Shown: positions 47,947-56,608 of the stretch, in pieces
How the letters are laid out: every line of letters starts with the position of its first letter
How positions within the stretch are numbered: position 1 is the first letter of the stretch
Assembly (NCBI GenBank): GCA_938034615.1
Contig: CALHLW010000187.1
Span: 1-56,608, forward strand
DNA length: 56,608 bases
From: an uncultured Neomegalonema sp.
GTDB lineage: Bacteria > Pseudomonadota > Alphaproteobacteria > Rhodobacterales > Rhodobacteraceae
Reading direction: 5' to 3'
Notes under the pieces: generated by a model
Databases searched by the model: none
Seen by the model: the letters and a program-made list of their open reading frames with translations, nothing else
What the model was told of the DNA's origin: nothing
Position numbers and translations under genes: made by a program

Positions 47947-49254
47947 ATGAGAATGGTGTCTCGAATGACGCGCCTGTTTTGGGTGCTGTGTCTGGTCTTG
48001 CCGGCGCTCGCATTTCACGCGACCGATGCCGCTGCAAATTCGAAATATGCGTCCATCGTGATCGATGCCAATACGGGGCAGGTTCTGCGTCAACGAAATG
48101 CGGATAAGCGCCTCTATCCAGCGTCACTGACCAAGATGATGACTCTCTACATGGCCTTCGACGCCATCGAAAGGGGGCGTTTCACACTCGACTCTCCGCT
48201 CACGGTATCGCGAGTTGCCTCAAACGAGCCAGCTTCCAAGCTGGGCTTGCGTCGGGGTAGCACGATCTTGATGCGCGATGCGCTTCAGGCCTGTGCGACG
48301 AAATCGGCGAATGATGCGGCAACCGTGCTGGCCGAAGCCCTCGGTGGGTCGAAGGCACAGTTCGCCAAGATGATGACGCGCAAGGCCCGGCAACTCGGAA
48401 TGCGACACACGACGTTCAGGAACCCGCATGGCCTGACGGCACGGGGTCAAAAATCGACGGCGCGCGACATGGCGATTCTCGGGCGTCGGCTGTTTTCGGA
48501 TTTCCCCGAACATTACGGCATGTTCGAGCGCAAACGCTTTAAATATGGTGGACGCAATTACCGCGCGACGAACAAATTGCTCGGCAAGTACAGGGGTGCG
48601 GACGGGATAAAGACCGGGTATACGCGCGCGTCCGGCTATAATTTGGTGGCATCCGCCGAGCGCGATGGGCGCCGGGTGATTGGGGTAATCTATGGCGGCA
48701 AGAGCAGCGCGAGCCGCAATCGGCACATGCGTCAGATCCTCGATGAAGGTTTCACGAAACTGCCGAAGCGACCGGCGATTCCGACTTGGGAAGGTTTCAG
48801 CGAGACACCGATCCCCCGTGCGAAGCCGCTGCGGGACAATGGATTCGTATCGGAACCTGTGGTCGTTGCTGCCGCTGCACCGGTCGAAGCACCGGCAGCA
48901 ATTTCCGCGATGCGGACTGACAGCGATCCATGGGTTGTGGCAAATGGTCTGTTGGCGCTTCAGCGGATGATCGTGCCGCAAGCCGAAGCCGCGCCTGCGC
49001 CGATGGGCGACTGGGCCGTGCAGATCGGGGCCTATCGCAATTTGCGTCAGGCCGAAGACATCCTGGAAAAGGCGAAGGCCTTGCAGTCCCCGCAGCTTTC
49101 CCGAGCCGCACCTGTGGTCAATCGCCGCAATGCAGGTGGGCGACCGATCTACCGCGCGCGGTTCCTGGGACTTGCGAAGGGGCAGGCGGAGAATGCGTGT
49201 CGCTCGCTGTCGCGCCGGGGGATTGCCTGCTTTGCAGTTAAAGGCAGCAGCTAG
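47947..49254 (+). CDS. D-alanyl-D-alanine carboxypeptidase (PBP5-type) with SPOR domain
   Basis: The 435-residue exported protein has a signal peptide (MTRLFWVLCLVLPALAFHATDA). The S11 peptidase domain has the nucleophile motif SLTK (about residue 60), KSAND and GIKTGYTRASGYN. A linker rich in Ala/Pro follows, then a C-terminal SPOR domain (MGDWAVQIGAYRNLRQAEDIL). It trims the terminal D-Ala of peptidoglycan stem peptides in the periplasm, and the SPOR domain would direct it to septal denuded glycan. The ATG two codons after the track GTG follows aaggg at good spacing. It converges on mipZ. Confidence 0.93.
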   Translation: MRMVSRMTRLFWVLCLVLPALAFHATDAAANSKYASIVIDANTGQVLRQRNADKRLYPASLTKMMTLYMAFDAIERGRFTLDSPLTVSRVASNEPASKLGLRRGSTILMRDALQACATKSANDAATVLAEALGGSKAQFAKMMTRKARQLGMRHTTFRNPHGLTARGQKSTARDMAILGRRLFSDFPEHYGMFERKRFKYGGRNYRATNKLLGKYRGADGIKTGYTRASGYNLVASAERDGRRVIGVIYGGKSSASRNRHMRQILDEGFTKLPKRPAIPTWEGFSETPIPRAKPLRDNGFVSEPVVVAAAAPVEAPAAISAMRTDSDPWVVANGLLALQRMIVPQAEAAPAPMGDWAVQIGAYRNLRQAEDILEKAKALQSPQLSRAAPVVNRRNAGGRPIYRARFLGLAKGQAENACRSLSRRGIACFAVKGSS

Positions 49255-49290
49255 ATTTATGGCTGGCTAACTACAGGCGCGTTGACCGGA

Positions 49291-49304
49291 GGCGTCACGA
49301 CGCC
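49291..49304. terminator. Probable terminator between the carboxypeptidase gene and mipZ
   Basis: GGCG-TCACGA-CGCC (extendable to GGCGTC/GACGCC) is followed on the plus strand by gaatctgctttt, a short U-rich run. It lies 37 bases after the carboxypeptidase stop and between convergent genes. Confidence 0.5.
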
Positions 49305-49366
49305 GAATCTGCTTTTAAACATCCTTCAGGACGGGACTGCGTTTTCTCAGGGAGAGGACGAGTCTG

Positions 49367-50182
49367 TCACGAACTTGTGAGTTCGGGGATCTGCAATGTC
49401 GCGATCATCTCGCGCATTTCCTGACGCGCGGCGACGTGGGACATATCCATCTTCGCGCCGGATTCGCGCAAGTCGAGCAGGGTCAGGCCCGAAAGGAACA
49501 GTTCACGAAAGATCGGGCGTTCGCTCAATCCCTGTGACACGCGAAAGCCGATGCGGCGGGAGAGTTGCTGAAGCATCTCACCAACCCGGCGCTTGTTGCG
49601 CGTGTCTTCGAGGGGCGTGCGGTTGCGCACGACGACCCAGTCGAGATTTCCCATACCGACCTGTGCGCGCAGCTTGCGGGCCTCCCAGACCATCTCGGAA
49701 TAGATCGACGGACCGCTGATCGTCAGAGTCGAGGGATCGACCCGTGCGAGCAGGTCGAAATCCACAAAGCTGTCATTGATGGGGGTCACGAGTGTGTCGG
49801 CGGAGCTGTGGCCGAGGCGCGAGAGGTTGGAATAAGCACCGGGGCAATCGATCAGGATCGCGTCGCAATCGCGGCTGAGATCGGCAATGGCGGCATCGAA
49901 ACGCTCGCCCTCGATCCGCCATGCGGTTTCGCGGTCGGGATCGTTGCTCAATTCGATCTTGACGGTGCGGGGCAGCACGAGCTTCACGCCCTTGCGTTCA
50001 CACCAGCCTTGGCGGTTGTCGATGTAGCGAAAGAGACTCTGCTGGCGCAGATCGAGGTCGATGGCCCCCACCCGCATTCCGCGCCGCGCGAGAGCGACGA
50101 AGACATGCATGGCCGTCGTGGATTTTCCCGAGCCGCCCTTTTCGTTGCCGAAGACGATGATATGGGGCTTGCCGGGGCGCAT
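49367..50182 (-). CDS. mipZ: Division-plane positioning ATPase MipZ (ParA-like)
   Basis: The 271-residue P-loop ATPase has a deviant Walker A, GNEKGGSGKSTTAMH, then VGAIDLDLRQQSLFRYIDNR and Walker B AILIDCPGAYS. LVTPINDSFVDFDLLARVDP and WVVVRNRTPLEDTRNKRR are characteristic of MipZ. MipZ forms a gradient from the pole-bound ParB complexes and inhibits FtsZ assembly, setting the mid-cell division site. Its neighbours are the septal carboxypeptidase gene (convergent) and rpmE (24 bp upstream, same strand). Confidence 0.95.
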   Translation of the reverse strand: MRPGKPHIIVFGNEKGGSGKSTTAMHVFVALARRGMRVGAIDLDLRQQSLFRYIDNRQGWCERKGVKLVLPRTVKIELSNDPDRETAWRIEGERFDAAIADLSRDCDAILIDCPGAYSNLSRLGHSSADTLVTPINDSFVDFDLLARVDPSTLTISGPSIYSEMVWEARKLRAQVGMGNLDWVVVRNRTPLEDTRNKRRVGEMLQQLSRRIGFRVSQGLSERPIFRELFLSGLTLLDLRESGAKMDMSHVAARQEMREMIATLQIPELTSS

Positions 50183-50206
50183 GATGGGGCTGGGTAACTC
50201 GGCTTC

Positions 50207-50428
50207 TTAGAAGCCGAAGCCCTTGAACTTTTCCTTGAACCGGGAAACGCGACCGCCGGTGTCGAGCAGGCGCTGCGTGCCGCCCGTCCATGCCGGGTGC
50301 GTCGTCGGATCGACGTCAAGTGCCAGCTCGTCGCCCTCGGCACCCCAGGTCGACCGCATCTGCACGATGTCGCCATTGGTCATGCGAACATTGATCGCGT
50401 GGTATTCAGGATGCAGGTCTTTTTTCAT
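50207..50428 (-). CDS. rpmE: 50S ribosomal protein L31 (cysteine-free form)
   Basis: From [20 protein letters not shown] the protein has 73 residues. HPAWTGG and [17 protein letters not shown] are the L31 core. No cysteine is present, so this is the zinc-independent (C-) form, as usual in alphaproteobacteria. The track start adds 27 residues that do not belong to the family. It lies 24 bp upstream of mipZ on the same strand. Confidence 0.96.
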   Translation of the reverse strand: MKKDLHPEYHAINVRMTNGDIVQMRSTWGAEGDELALDVDPTTHPAWTGGTQRLLDTGGRVSRFKEKFKGFGF

Positions 50429-50782
50429 GGCTCGGGTCCGGATGACGGGTATTGCGTGGGAAGCGTTCTGCTGAGCGCGTTCTATAGCCATGGAAGCCGC
50501 ATCTTGCAAGCATCCTTGCGGTCCTTGAACCGGCCGTGGTCACACTACACGAAGCTCCGATGTTTTGCTGATCTGCGAGTGATCTTCTTCCAAGGCCTGA
50601 ATGCGTCTCGGCTGCCTGCTTCAAGAAGGTTTTCGAGGAGATCGAAGCCGGTTCGGAACCATGATCTTGCACACTATCCATGGTGCTTTCGCGGTGGTTT
50701 TTTGATGCCGAGTGCGATGACTGCGGTCTTGGAACTCCGAGCCATAGCGATGGCGGCCATGACTACCAGCATGCGACCCCGG
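50429..50782. other. Intergenic stretch without a recognised gene
   Basis: Between rpmE and the IS630-type remnant there is about 350 bp. The first 40-60 bp probably hold the rpmE promoter. No frame gives a recognisable protein, although the minus strand contains GFDLLENLLEAGSRDAFRPW-like and MLVVMAAIAMARSSKTAV-like stretches that may be eroded coding sequence brought by the mobile element. Confidence 0.5.
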
Positions 50783-51271
50783 CGAGCTTTTTCTAAAAGC
50801 ATCCTGCTCTTCAGGCGTCGCGGCTCCGGCATGGCGCGGTCGGGGTCTTTGAACCGTGTAGCCCACTGCTCTCAATGCTTCCCACCCTCGCTGGGGCGAG
50901 ACCTTCTCCACCCCCAGTTCCGAGGTGATGAAGGCCGCAGCCTTCTTCGACGACTACACCCCACCGTCATCCGGATCGCTCTTCAATCGCTCCGCGAGCC
51001 GTTCGAGAACCTCCGGCGTCAGCATCTTCGGCTTCGCTCCGTTGCCTCGGCGCAGATCGCCGAGCGACGAAGGGTCGACAGCATTGTAACGGGACAACAC
51101 TTTCTCGATCTACCGAAGCACGAACCCCGTCATCGCCGCCGTCTCCGCGATAGTCTTGCCTTGCGCAAGGTGCCAGATTGTCTGGTAATGCCGCGCCTCA
51201 GCACCGTCCGCGCTACCGCGCCAGCCAGACTGCAATTCTTCAGCGCTCAGATGATCTTTCACATGCGCCAT
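50783..51271 (-). pseudogene. IS630-family transposase 5' remnant with two amber codons
   Basis: Reading the minus strand from the ATG gives MAHVKDHLSAEELQSGWRGS, then HYQTIWHLAQGKTIAETAAM, the HTH region LTPEVLERLAERLKSDPDDG, SSKKAAAFITSELGVEKVS and RPRPRHAGAATPEEQDAF. This is the winged-helix N-terminal half of IS630-type transposases. Codons 54 and 106 are TAG where the family has Trp (FVxRW.IEK and GVW.SSKK); both need only TGG to TAG. After about residue 163 the family sequence is lost, so the DDE catalytic half is missing. No terminal repeats were identified. The tRNA-Met gene lies 170 bp away; the bases between hold nothing recognised. Confidence 0.85.
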
Positions 51272-51440
51272 GCTCGCCTCCACGATTCATGGCGACCCAT
51301 CTAAAGTATCAAATTTCCAGCGGGAATTCTAACAACACTCAAGCCGAGTCGATCAGCCGGATTCCGTATGACACCCAAGGACTGTGGTCGATCACACGCC
51401 CGAAGGCGAACGTTCCAAGTCACTGAAACATAAAGAAATT

Positions 51441-51517
51441 TGGTAGCGGAGGAGGGACTCGAACCCCCGACACGCGGATTATGATTCCGCTGCTCTAACC
51501 AGCTGAGCTACTCCGCC
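51441..51517 (-). tRNA. tRNA-Met (anticodon CAU)
   Basis: The minus strand reads GGCGGAGTAGCTCAGCTGG at the 5' end and TCCTCCGCTACCA at the 3' end: 77 bases, with CCA encoded. The anticodon stem is GCGGA/TCCGC around the loop ATCATAA, giving CAU. The T-arm has GGTTCGAGTCC. The acceptor stem pairs throughout, with one G-U at position 1-72. The body matches elongator methionine tRNAs of alphaproteobacteria rather than initiator or the lysidine-modified isoleucine tRNA, but the anticodon alone does not separate these. Confidence 0.95.
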
Positions 51518-51661
51518 AAAAGCGTTTCGAACTCTATTCAACCTGAGTGAATTGGGATTCGCACACTCTTGGTTTGAATGCCGATGCATCCTGAGTTCGG
51601 TAACGCTTAACGGCGGTCGAAATAGCGGCGGGGGCGAGGGGCGTCAAGGGGGTTTCGGCAC

Positions 51662-52609
51662 TTACACCGCGTAGGTATCCGTGGCATTCACCAGTGCGCT
51701 CGCGATGCCCGGTTCGCTGACGGCGTGGCCCGCATTGGGGGCCAGCACCAGCTTCGATCCAGGCCACGCCCGGTGCAGCCGCCATGCCATCACGGGCGGC
51801 GTCACCACGTCGAAACGCCCCTGCACGATGGTACAGGGCAAATGCGTGATCCTCGGCAGGTCGCGCAGCAATTGCCCGTCCTCTTCCATGAACCCCGCAT
51901 TGATGAAATAATGCGCCTCGATCCGCGAGAAGGCGAGGGCGTAGTTATCATGCCCGAACGCCTGTATCCGCGCAGGGCTGGGGGCCATCGTCACCGTCGC
52001 CCCCTCCCAGCGCGACCATGCCCGCGCACAGGCTCGCTGCGCTGCCTCGTCATCGCCGAACAGCCGCTTGTGATAGGCCGCAACCATGTCGCCGCGCTCG
52101 TCCTCGGGGATCGGCGAGATGAACTGTTCCCACAATTCAGGATGGATGCGCGCGCAGCCGCCATTATGGAACCAGTCTATTTCTTCCTTCTGGATCAGGA
52201 AGATGCCGCGGAGCACCATCTCGGTCACGCGGTCGGGATGCGTCTGCGCATAGGCCAGCGCAAGTGTTGATCCCCATGATCCGCCGAACACCTGCCATTG
52301 CTCGACCCCGAAGGCGATGCGGATCGCCTCGATATCGGCCACCAGATCCCAGGTCGTATTCTCCTCGCAGCAGGCATTGGGGGTCGAGCGCCCGCATCCC
52401 CGCTGATCGAACAGGATGATCCGGTATTTCTTCGGGTTGAAGAACCGCCGCATCGCCGGGTTGCATCCCGCCCCCGGCCCGCCATGCAGCACGATGACGG
52501 GTTTGCCCTCAGGGTTACCGCATTCCTCGACATAGATTTCGTGCAGGTCGGAAACCTTGAGCCTGCGCCGGATATGCGGCTCAATGGTCGGATAGAGAGA
52601 GCGGTTCAT
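51662..52609 (-). CDS. pip: Prolyl aminopeptidase (proline iminopeptidase)
   Basis: From MNRSLYPTIEPHIRRRLKVS the protein has 315 residues. It is an alpha/beta hydrolase of the S33 family: oxyanion region LHGGPGAGCNP, RIILFDQRGCGRSTPN, nucleophile elbow FGGSWGSTLALAY with Ser about 110, Asp in IVQGRFDVVTPP and His in NAGHAVSEP. It removes N-terminal proline from peptides in the cytoplasm. The track start adds 11 residues. It is divergent from ubiG, with about 90 bp between start codons. Confidence 0.95.
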   Translation of the reverse strand: MNRSLYPTIEPHIRRRLKVSDLHEIYVEECGNPEGKPVIVLHGGPGAGCNPAMRRFFNPKKYRIILFDQRGCGRSTPNACCEENTTWDLVADIEAIRIAFGVEQWQVFGGSWGSTLALAYAQTHPDRVTEMVLRGIFLIQKEEIDWFHNGGCARIHPELWEQFISPIPEDERGDMVAAYHKRLFGDDEAAQRACARAWSRWEGATVTMAPSPARIQAFGHDNYALAFSRIEAHYFINAGFMEEDGQLLRDLPRITHLPCTIVQGRFDVVTPPVMAWRLHRAWPGSKLVLAPNAGHAVSEPGIASALVNATDTYAV

Positions 52610-52700
52610 GAGGATCGTCCTGGCGCGCGCGTCGCGATACATGGCGTTTGGCGCGGGCGCGCCCTATCTGGGGGTCAGAGGTATGGCAGGAGTGACACGA

Positions 52701-53444
52701 ATGCAACCGACAGGCGGCACGGTCGATACCGGCGAGGTGGACAAATTCGCCGCCCTTGCCGAGACTTGGTGGGATGCGGATGGCCCCTTCCGCCCCCTGC
52801 ACCGAATGAATCCCGTCCGTCTCGACTGGCTGCGCGATCACCTCTGCGGTCAGTTCGGGCGAGACCCCAAGGCGCGCGATGCCTTTGCGGGGCTGCGCGT
52901 CCTCGATGTCGGGTGCGGCGGTGGCCTGCTGAGCGAGCCACTGGCCCGCATGGGCGCGACTGTCACCGGGATCGACGCGGCGGAGGAGGGCGTCCTCGCC
53001 GCCCGTGCCCATGCCGATACGATGGGGCTTGAGATCGACTACCGCGCCATGACGGCGGAAGACCTCGCCGCAAAAGGCGAACGGTTCAACGCCGTGCTGG
53101 CGCTGGAGATCGTCGAGCATGTCGCTGACCTCCCCGCCTTTGCCAAAGCCCTCGGCGCTCTGATCGAGCCGGACGGCCTCGTCGCCCTTTCCACCCTCAA
53201 CCGCACCGCCCGCAGCTACGCCCTCGCCATCGTCGGCGCGGAGTACGTCTTCGGTTGGCTCCCACGCGGCACCCATGACTGGAACCGCTTCCTCACCCCA
53301 CAGGAATTACTCGCGGTACTGGAGGAGGGCGGCCTTGACGTCGTGGACGAAGCGGGATTTTCGTACAATCCGTTGACGGATAGCTGGCGTCGCAGTGATG
53401 ATCTGTCGGTGAATTACGGTCTCGTCGCCATTCCGGCACCCTGA
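52701..53444 (+). CDS. ubiG: Bifunctional 2-polyprenyl-6-hydroxyphenol / 3-demethylubiquinol O-methyltransferase
   Basis: Taking the ATG after aggagtgacacga gives 247 residues, the normal UbiG size; the track start is 31 codons upstream. DTGEVDKFAALAETWWDADG and FRPLHRMNPVRLDWL are the UbiG N-terminus. The SAM site is LRVLDVGCGGGLLSEPLARMG, followed by ALEIVEHVADLPAFA and GTHDWNRFLTPQEL. It does both O-methylations of ubiquinone synthesis. It sits 152 bp before nuoG on the same strand; a hairpin lies in that gap. Confidence 0.96.
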   Translation: MQPTGGTVDTGEVDKFAALAETWWDADGPFRPLHRMNPVRLDWLRDHLCGQFGRDPKARDAFAGLRVLDVGCGGGLLSEPLARMGATVTGIDAAEEGVLAARAHADTMGLEIDYRAMTAEDLAAKGERFNAVLALEIVEHVADLPAFAKALGALIEPDGLVALSTLNRTARSYALAIVGAEYVFGWLPRGTHDWNRFLTPQELLAVLEEGGLDVVDEAGFSYNPLTDSWRRSDDLSVNYGLVAIPAP

Positions 53445-53547
53445 GACGCATCTGCAGAACACGAAAACCGCGCATTCCATTTTCTCCCCGAAGGTTATAT
53501 CGACGCATCGACCGTGCCCGTCACCCTTGCTAGAAGGGCGGGCGAGT

Positions 53548-53574
53548 CGGGGCGGGCATTGCTTGCCGCCCCCG
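53548..53574 (+). other. GC-rich hairpin between ubiG and nuoG
   Basis: CGGGGCGGGCA and TGCCGCCCCCG-type arms surround a short TTGCT loop, with one mismatch or slip. It lies 22 bp before the nuoG start and has no U-run. It may be a weak terminator for ubiG or part of the nuoG leader. Confidence 0.4.
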
Positions 53575-53596
53575 AAAGACCGACGAGGAAGTGTTC

Positions 53597-55657
53597 ATGG
53601 CCGACCCCCGCAAAGTCGTCATCGACGGCGAGGAATTCGAGTTCGATCCCGACCTGACCGTGCTTCAGGCCTGTGAGGAAGCGGGCCGCGAAATCCCGCG
53701 TTTCTGCTATCATGAGCGCTTGTCCATCGCGGGCAACTGCCGGATGTGCCTCGTCGAAGCGGTTGGCGCTCCGAAGCCCATGGCATCCTGCGCGATGCAG
53801 GTGAAAGACCTGCGCGGGGGGCGCGATGGCGAGCCGCCCGAAATCCGCACCAACTCCCCCATCGTCAAACAGGCGCGCGAAGGGGTAATGGAATTCCTGC
53901 TCATCAACCATCCCCTCGATTGCCCGATCTGCGATCAGGCCGGAGAATGCGATCTTCAGGATCAGGCTATGGCCTACGGAAAATCTGGAAGCCGCTATAC
54001 CGAACACAAGCGCGCCATGGCCGATATCAATCTCGGCCCGCTCATCAAGACCCACATGACCCGTTGTATCCAGTGTACCCGCTGCGTGCGCTTTGCGACC
54101 GAGGTCGCAGGCGTGCCCGAGATGGGGTGTACGGGGCGGGGCGAGGATGCGGAGATCGTCTCTTATCTCGACGCCGCCCTCGTCAGCGAATTGCAGGGCA
54201 ACGTCATCGATCTGTGCCCCGTCGGCGCGCTCACCTCGCGCCCCTATGCCTTCCGGGCGCGCCCGTGGGAAGTCCGCAAGACCCAGAGCATCGACGTGTC
54301 GGATGCGTTGGGCTCGAATATCCGTATCGACTCGGAGGGCGTGGCCGTGCGCCGTGTGATGCCGGTCAACAATGATGCCGTGAACGAGGAATGGATTTCC
54401 GACAAGGCTCGCTTCATGATCGACGGCCTCGCGCGCCAGCGCCTCGACCGCCCGTATGTGCGCAAGAACGGCAAACTGACCGCCACGTCATGGGAAGAGG
54501 CCTTCGCTGCCATCCGCGAGAAGATGGACGGCACCGACGCCGCGAAAGTCGGGGCAATCGCGGGTGATCTCGTCTCCGTCGAAGCGATGTGGGCGCTCAA
54601 GGCCTTCATGGGCCAGATCGGCTCGCCGAACATGGATTGCCGTCAGGACGGCGCATATCTGCCCGCCGATAACCGGGCCGCGTGGCTGTTCAATCCGACC
54701 GTGCAGGGCATCGAGGATGCCGACGCGATCCTGCTGATCGGTGCGAATCCCCGCCTCGAAAGCGCTGTCCTCAACGCGCGCATCCGCAAGGCGTGGCTGA
54801 CCGGCACCGAAATCGGCCTGATCGGGCCGGGTGCGGACCTGACCTATGATTACGCACATCTTGGCGAAGATGCCTCCGCGCTTGGATTGGTGATGAACAG
54901 CGATTTCGCGGATACTCTCAAGAACGCCGAACGTCCCATGGTCATCCTTGGCGGTGCAGCCCTAACGCACCCGGATGCCGCCGCTATCATGGGCGAAGCG
55001 ATGGCACTGGCCGGGTCTATCGGCGCAATCTCCGACGGCTGGACCGGCTTCGGCGCGCTGCACTCGGCGGCGAGTCGCGTTGGAGGTATGGAAATCGGGT
55101 TCACCCCCGGTGAAGGCGGTAAAGACACCGCCGCAATGCTCGGCGGCATGGATGTCCTCTATCTGCTCGGGGCCGATGAGATCGAAATCCCCGCAGGCCC
55201 CTTCGTCATCTATCAGGGCCACCACGGCGACCGGGGCGCACATCGGGCCGACGTCATCTTGCCCGCTGCGGCCTGGGCCGAGCAATCGGGCCTCTACGTC
55301 AATCTGGAGGGCCGCCCCCAGCTCGCCAACCGCGCCGCCTCGCCCCCCGGCGAAGCAAAGGAAGACTGGGCCATCCTGCGTGCCCTCTCCGAACGCATGG
55401 GCGAGCCGCTGCCTTTCGACAGCATCGAACACGTCCGCAAAGCGATTTTCGAGGCCGTGCCGCATCTGGCCAAACTCGGGGCAGTCGAACCCGCCGACTG
55501 GCGCACCGAGTCGGGCGGTTCCATCGGCAGTGCCGTCTTCGAGCCTGTGATCAAGGATTTCTACTTCACCAACCCCATCGCACGGGCGAGCGAAACCATG
55601 GCCGCCTGCTCCAAGCTGCAAGAGGAGCGGGCCGGCGTCGCGCTGGCGGCGGAGTGA
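53597..55657 (+). CDS. nuoG: NADH-quinone oxidoreductase subunit G (complex I, 75 kDa)
   Basis: From [20 protein letters not shown] the protein has 686 residues. The N-terminal iron-sulfur region has a [2Fe-2S] site ([22 protein letters not shown]), the His-ligated N5 site ([18 protein letters not shown]) and the N4 site ([14 protein letters not shown] with later Cys in DLCPVGAL). The remainder is the molybdopterin-oxidoreductase-like domain without cofactor. It carries electrons from the NuoEF module to the quinone site. A gagga precedes the ATG. nuoH follows after about 100 bp. NuoF, often encoded close upstream, is not in this window. Confidence 0.97.
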   Translation: MADPRKVVIDGEEFEFDPDLTVLQACEEAGREIPRFCYHERLSIAGNCRMCLVEAVGAPKPMASCAMQVKDLRGGRDGEPPEIRTNSPIVKQAREGVMEFLLINHPLDCPICDQAGECDLQDQAMAYGKSGSRYTEHKRAMADINLGPLIKTHMTRCIQCTRCVRFATEVAGVPEMGCTGRGEDAEIVSYLDAALVSELQGNVIDLCPVGALTSRPYAFRARPWEVRKTQSIDVSDALGSNIRIDSEGVAVRRVMPVNNDAVNEEWISDKARFMIDGLARQRLDRPYVRKNGKLTATSWEEAFAAIREKMDGTDAAKVGAIAGDLVSVEAMWALKAFMGQIGSPNMDCRQDGAYLPADNRAAWLFNPTVQGIEDADAILLIGANPRLESAVLNARIRKAWLTGTEIGLIGPGADLTYDYAHLGEDASALGLVMNSDFADTLKNAERPMVILGGAALTHPDAAAIMGEAMALAGSIGAISDGWTGFGALHSAASRVGGMEIGFTPGEGGKDTAAMLGGMDVLYLLGADEIEIPAGPFVIYQGHHGDRGAHRADVILPAAAWAEQSGLYVNLEGRPQLANRAASPPGEAKEDWAILRALSERMGEPLPFDSIEHVRKAIFEAVPHLAKLGAVEPADWRTESGGSIGSAVFEPVIKDFYFTNPIARASETMAACSKLQEERAGVALAAE

Positions 55658-55759
55658 GAGTTAATTTCGTCCCATTTTACGGTAGCACTGTCCGTCCAAC
55701 GGGCTTACAGAGAGCGCCGTACATCCATTTACCGCACTGCAACCTGACGGGTTCTCCCC

Positions 55760-56608
55760 ATGGAAACTAGTGGCTTCTGGCTCTTCCTGACGATCCTCGG
55801 CCAGTGTCTGCTCGTCATGGTCGGCGTTCTTATCTCGCTCGCCTTCCTGCTCTACATGGACCGCAAGGTCTGGGCGGCGGTACAGCTTCGGCGCGGGCCG
55901 AACGTCGTCGGGCCGTTCGGCCTGCTGCAATCCTTCGCTGATTTCCTGAAATTCGTGATGAAGGAAATCGTGATTCCCGCCGGGGCGGATCGCGCGGTCT
56001 TCCTGCTGGCTCCGATGCTCACCTTCGTGCTGGCCTCTATCGCCTGGGTCGCGGTTCCCTTTGCCGAGGGCTGGGTGATCTCCGACATGAATGTCGGCAT
56101 CCTCTATCTCTTCGCGATCAGCAGCTTGGGCGTCTACGGCGTCATCATGGGTGGCTGGGCCGGAAACTCGAAATACCCCTTCCTCGGTGGTCTGCGCTCG
56201 GCGGCACAGATGGTGTCCTACGAGGTCTCCATCGGCTTCGTCATCGTCTGCGTCCTCTTGATGGTCGGCTCGCTGAACCTGACCGATATCGTGCTGGCGC
56301 AGGATGGTGGGAGTATCTTGGAGGGCGGGGGCATCTTCTCGTGGTTCTTCCTTAAGCAGCCGGTGATGTTCATCGTCTTCTTCATCTCGGCACTGGCCGA
56401 AACGAACCGTCCACCCTTCGATCTGCCGGAAGCCGAATCCGAACTCGTGGCCGGGTATCAGGTTGAATATTCCTCGACGCCGTATCTGCTGTTCATGATC
56501 GGCGAATACATGAACATCGTGATGATGTGCGCGCTGACGACGATCCTGTTCCTCGGCGGCTGGCTGTCGCCCATCGGGGTCGGGCACGGGATGTTCTGGT
56601 TCATCCTG
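55760..56608 (+). CDS. nuoH: NADH-quinone oxidoreductase subunit H (partial, 3' end off window)
   Basis: The open frame from the ATG codes 283 residues to the edge. [20 protein letters not shown] is the first membrane helix; [25 protein letters not shown] and [20 protein letters not shown] are the conserved quinone-chamber loop of NuoH/ND1. [20 protein letters not shown] is the second conserved loop. About seven helices are present; the full protein is normally about 340-350 residues. Inner membrane. The ribosome-binding site is not clear (gacgggttctcccc). Confidence 0.97.
   Translation, partial: METSGFWLFLTILGQCLLVMVGVLISLAFLLYMDRKVWAAVQLRRGPNVVGPFGLLQSFADFLKFVMKEIVIPAGADRAVFLLAPMLTFVLASIAWVAVPFAEGWVISDMNVGILYLFAISSLGVYGVIMGGWAGNSKYPFLGGLRSAAQMVSYEVSIGFVIVCVLLMVGSLNLTDIVLAQDGGSILEGGGIFSWFFLKQPVMFIVFFISALAETNRPPFDLPEAESELVAGYQVEYSSTPYLLFMIGEYMNIVMMCALTTILFLGGWLSPIGVGHGMFWFIL

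Noticed and set aside
50297-51304. 335-residue plus-strand ORF
   Set aside because: Covers rpmE and the IS630 remnant on the other strand; the recognisable protein sequence is on the minus strand.
51441-51517. tRNA gene as an integration site for an island
   Set aside because: The IS630 remnant lies 170 bp away, but no integrase gene or repeated tRNA 3' end was found nearby.

Overview
The window is high-GC, gene-dense DNA from an alphaproteobacterium, most likely of the Rhodobacteraceae. The evidence is the company of ChpT, MipZ, a DUF3553 protein, a cysteine-free L31, an MnmC split into two genes, and a SmoEFGK/MtlK polyol locus. All assignments are by reading motifs; no database search was run.

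Region 1 (1-3.8 kb): the 5' part of a transglutaminase-like gene, a coupled CoA-transferase / short citrate-synthase-fold lyase pair, and a fumarylacetoacetate-hydrolase-family gene. Region 2 (3.8-6.2 kb): an IS3 scar, a HAD phosphatase and a SorC-type regulator in DNA that looks more AT-rich than its surroundings, followed by a promoter region with inverted repeats. Region 3 (6.2-27.7 kb): one 21-kb run of same-strand genes. It encodes polyol ABC import (SBP, two permeases, ATPase), mannitol 2-dehydrogenase, fructokinase, Pgi, GlgP, GlgB, GlgC, GlgA, GlgX, MalQ and Pgm. Read as a pathway it runs mannitol -> fructose -> F6P -> G6P -> G1P -> ADP-glucose -> glycogen, and back.

Region 4 (27.8-33.4 kb, minus strand): an HxlR regulator, an exported TPR protein, and a tightly coupled succinate dehydrogenase/fumarate reductase-like complex in the order B-anchor-anchor-A. 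Its flavoprotein has Cys where the covalent-flavin His normally sits. Region 5 (33.5-36.5 kb): a TerC-family gene behind a probable yybP-ykoY-type leader, then gatB and a repeat element. Region 6 (36.5-40 kb): an XRE/TPR protein with 150-bp tandem repeats, coupled to an orphan phnM, then chpT. Region 7 (40-47.7 kb): DUF3553, divergent mnmD and MnmC-like oxidoreductase genes, a PcaB-like lyase, a membrane protein, an M23 peptidase, and clpS-clpA with a long inverted repeat between them. Region 8 (47.9-56.6 kb): a D,D-carboxypeptidase, mipZ, rpmE, a decayed IS630-type element, tRNA-Met, prolyl iminopeptidase, ubiG, nuoG and the start of nuoH.

No CRISPR array, prophage or replication origin was seen. 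The best candidates for something undescribed are the TPR-coupled SDH/FRD-like complex with the flavin-site substitution, the XRE-TPR/PhnM pair, and the polyol-to-glycogen gene run.
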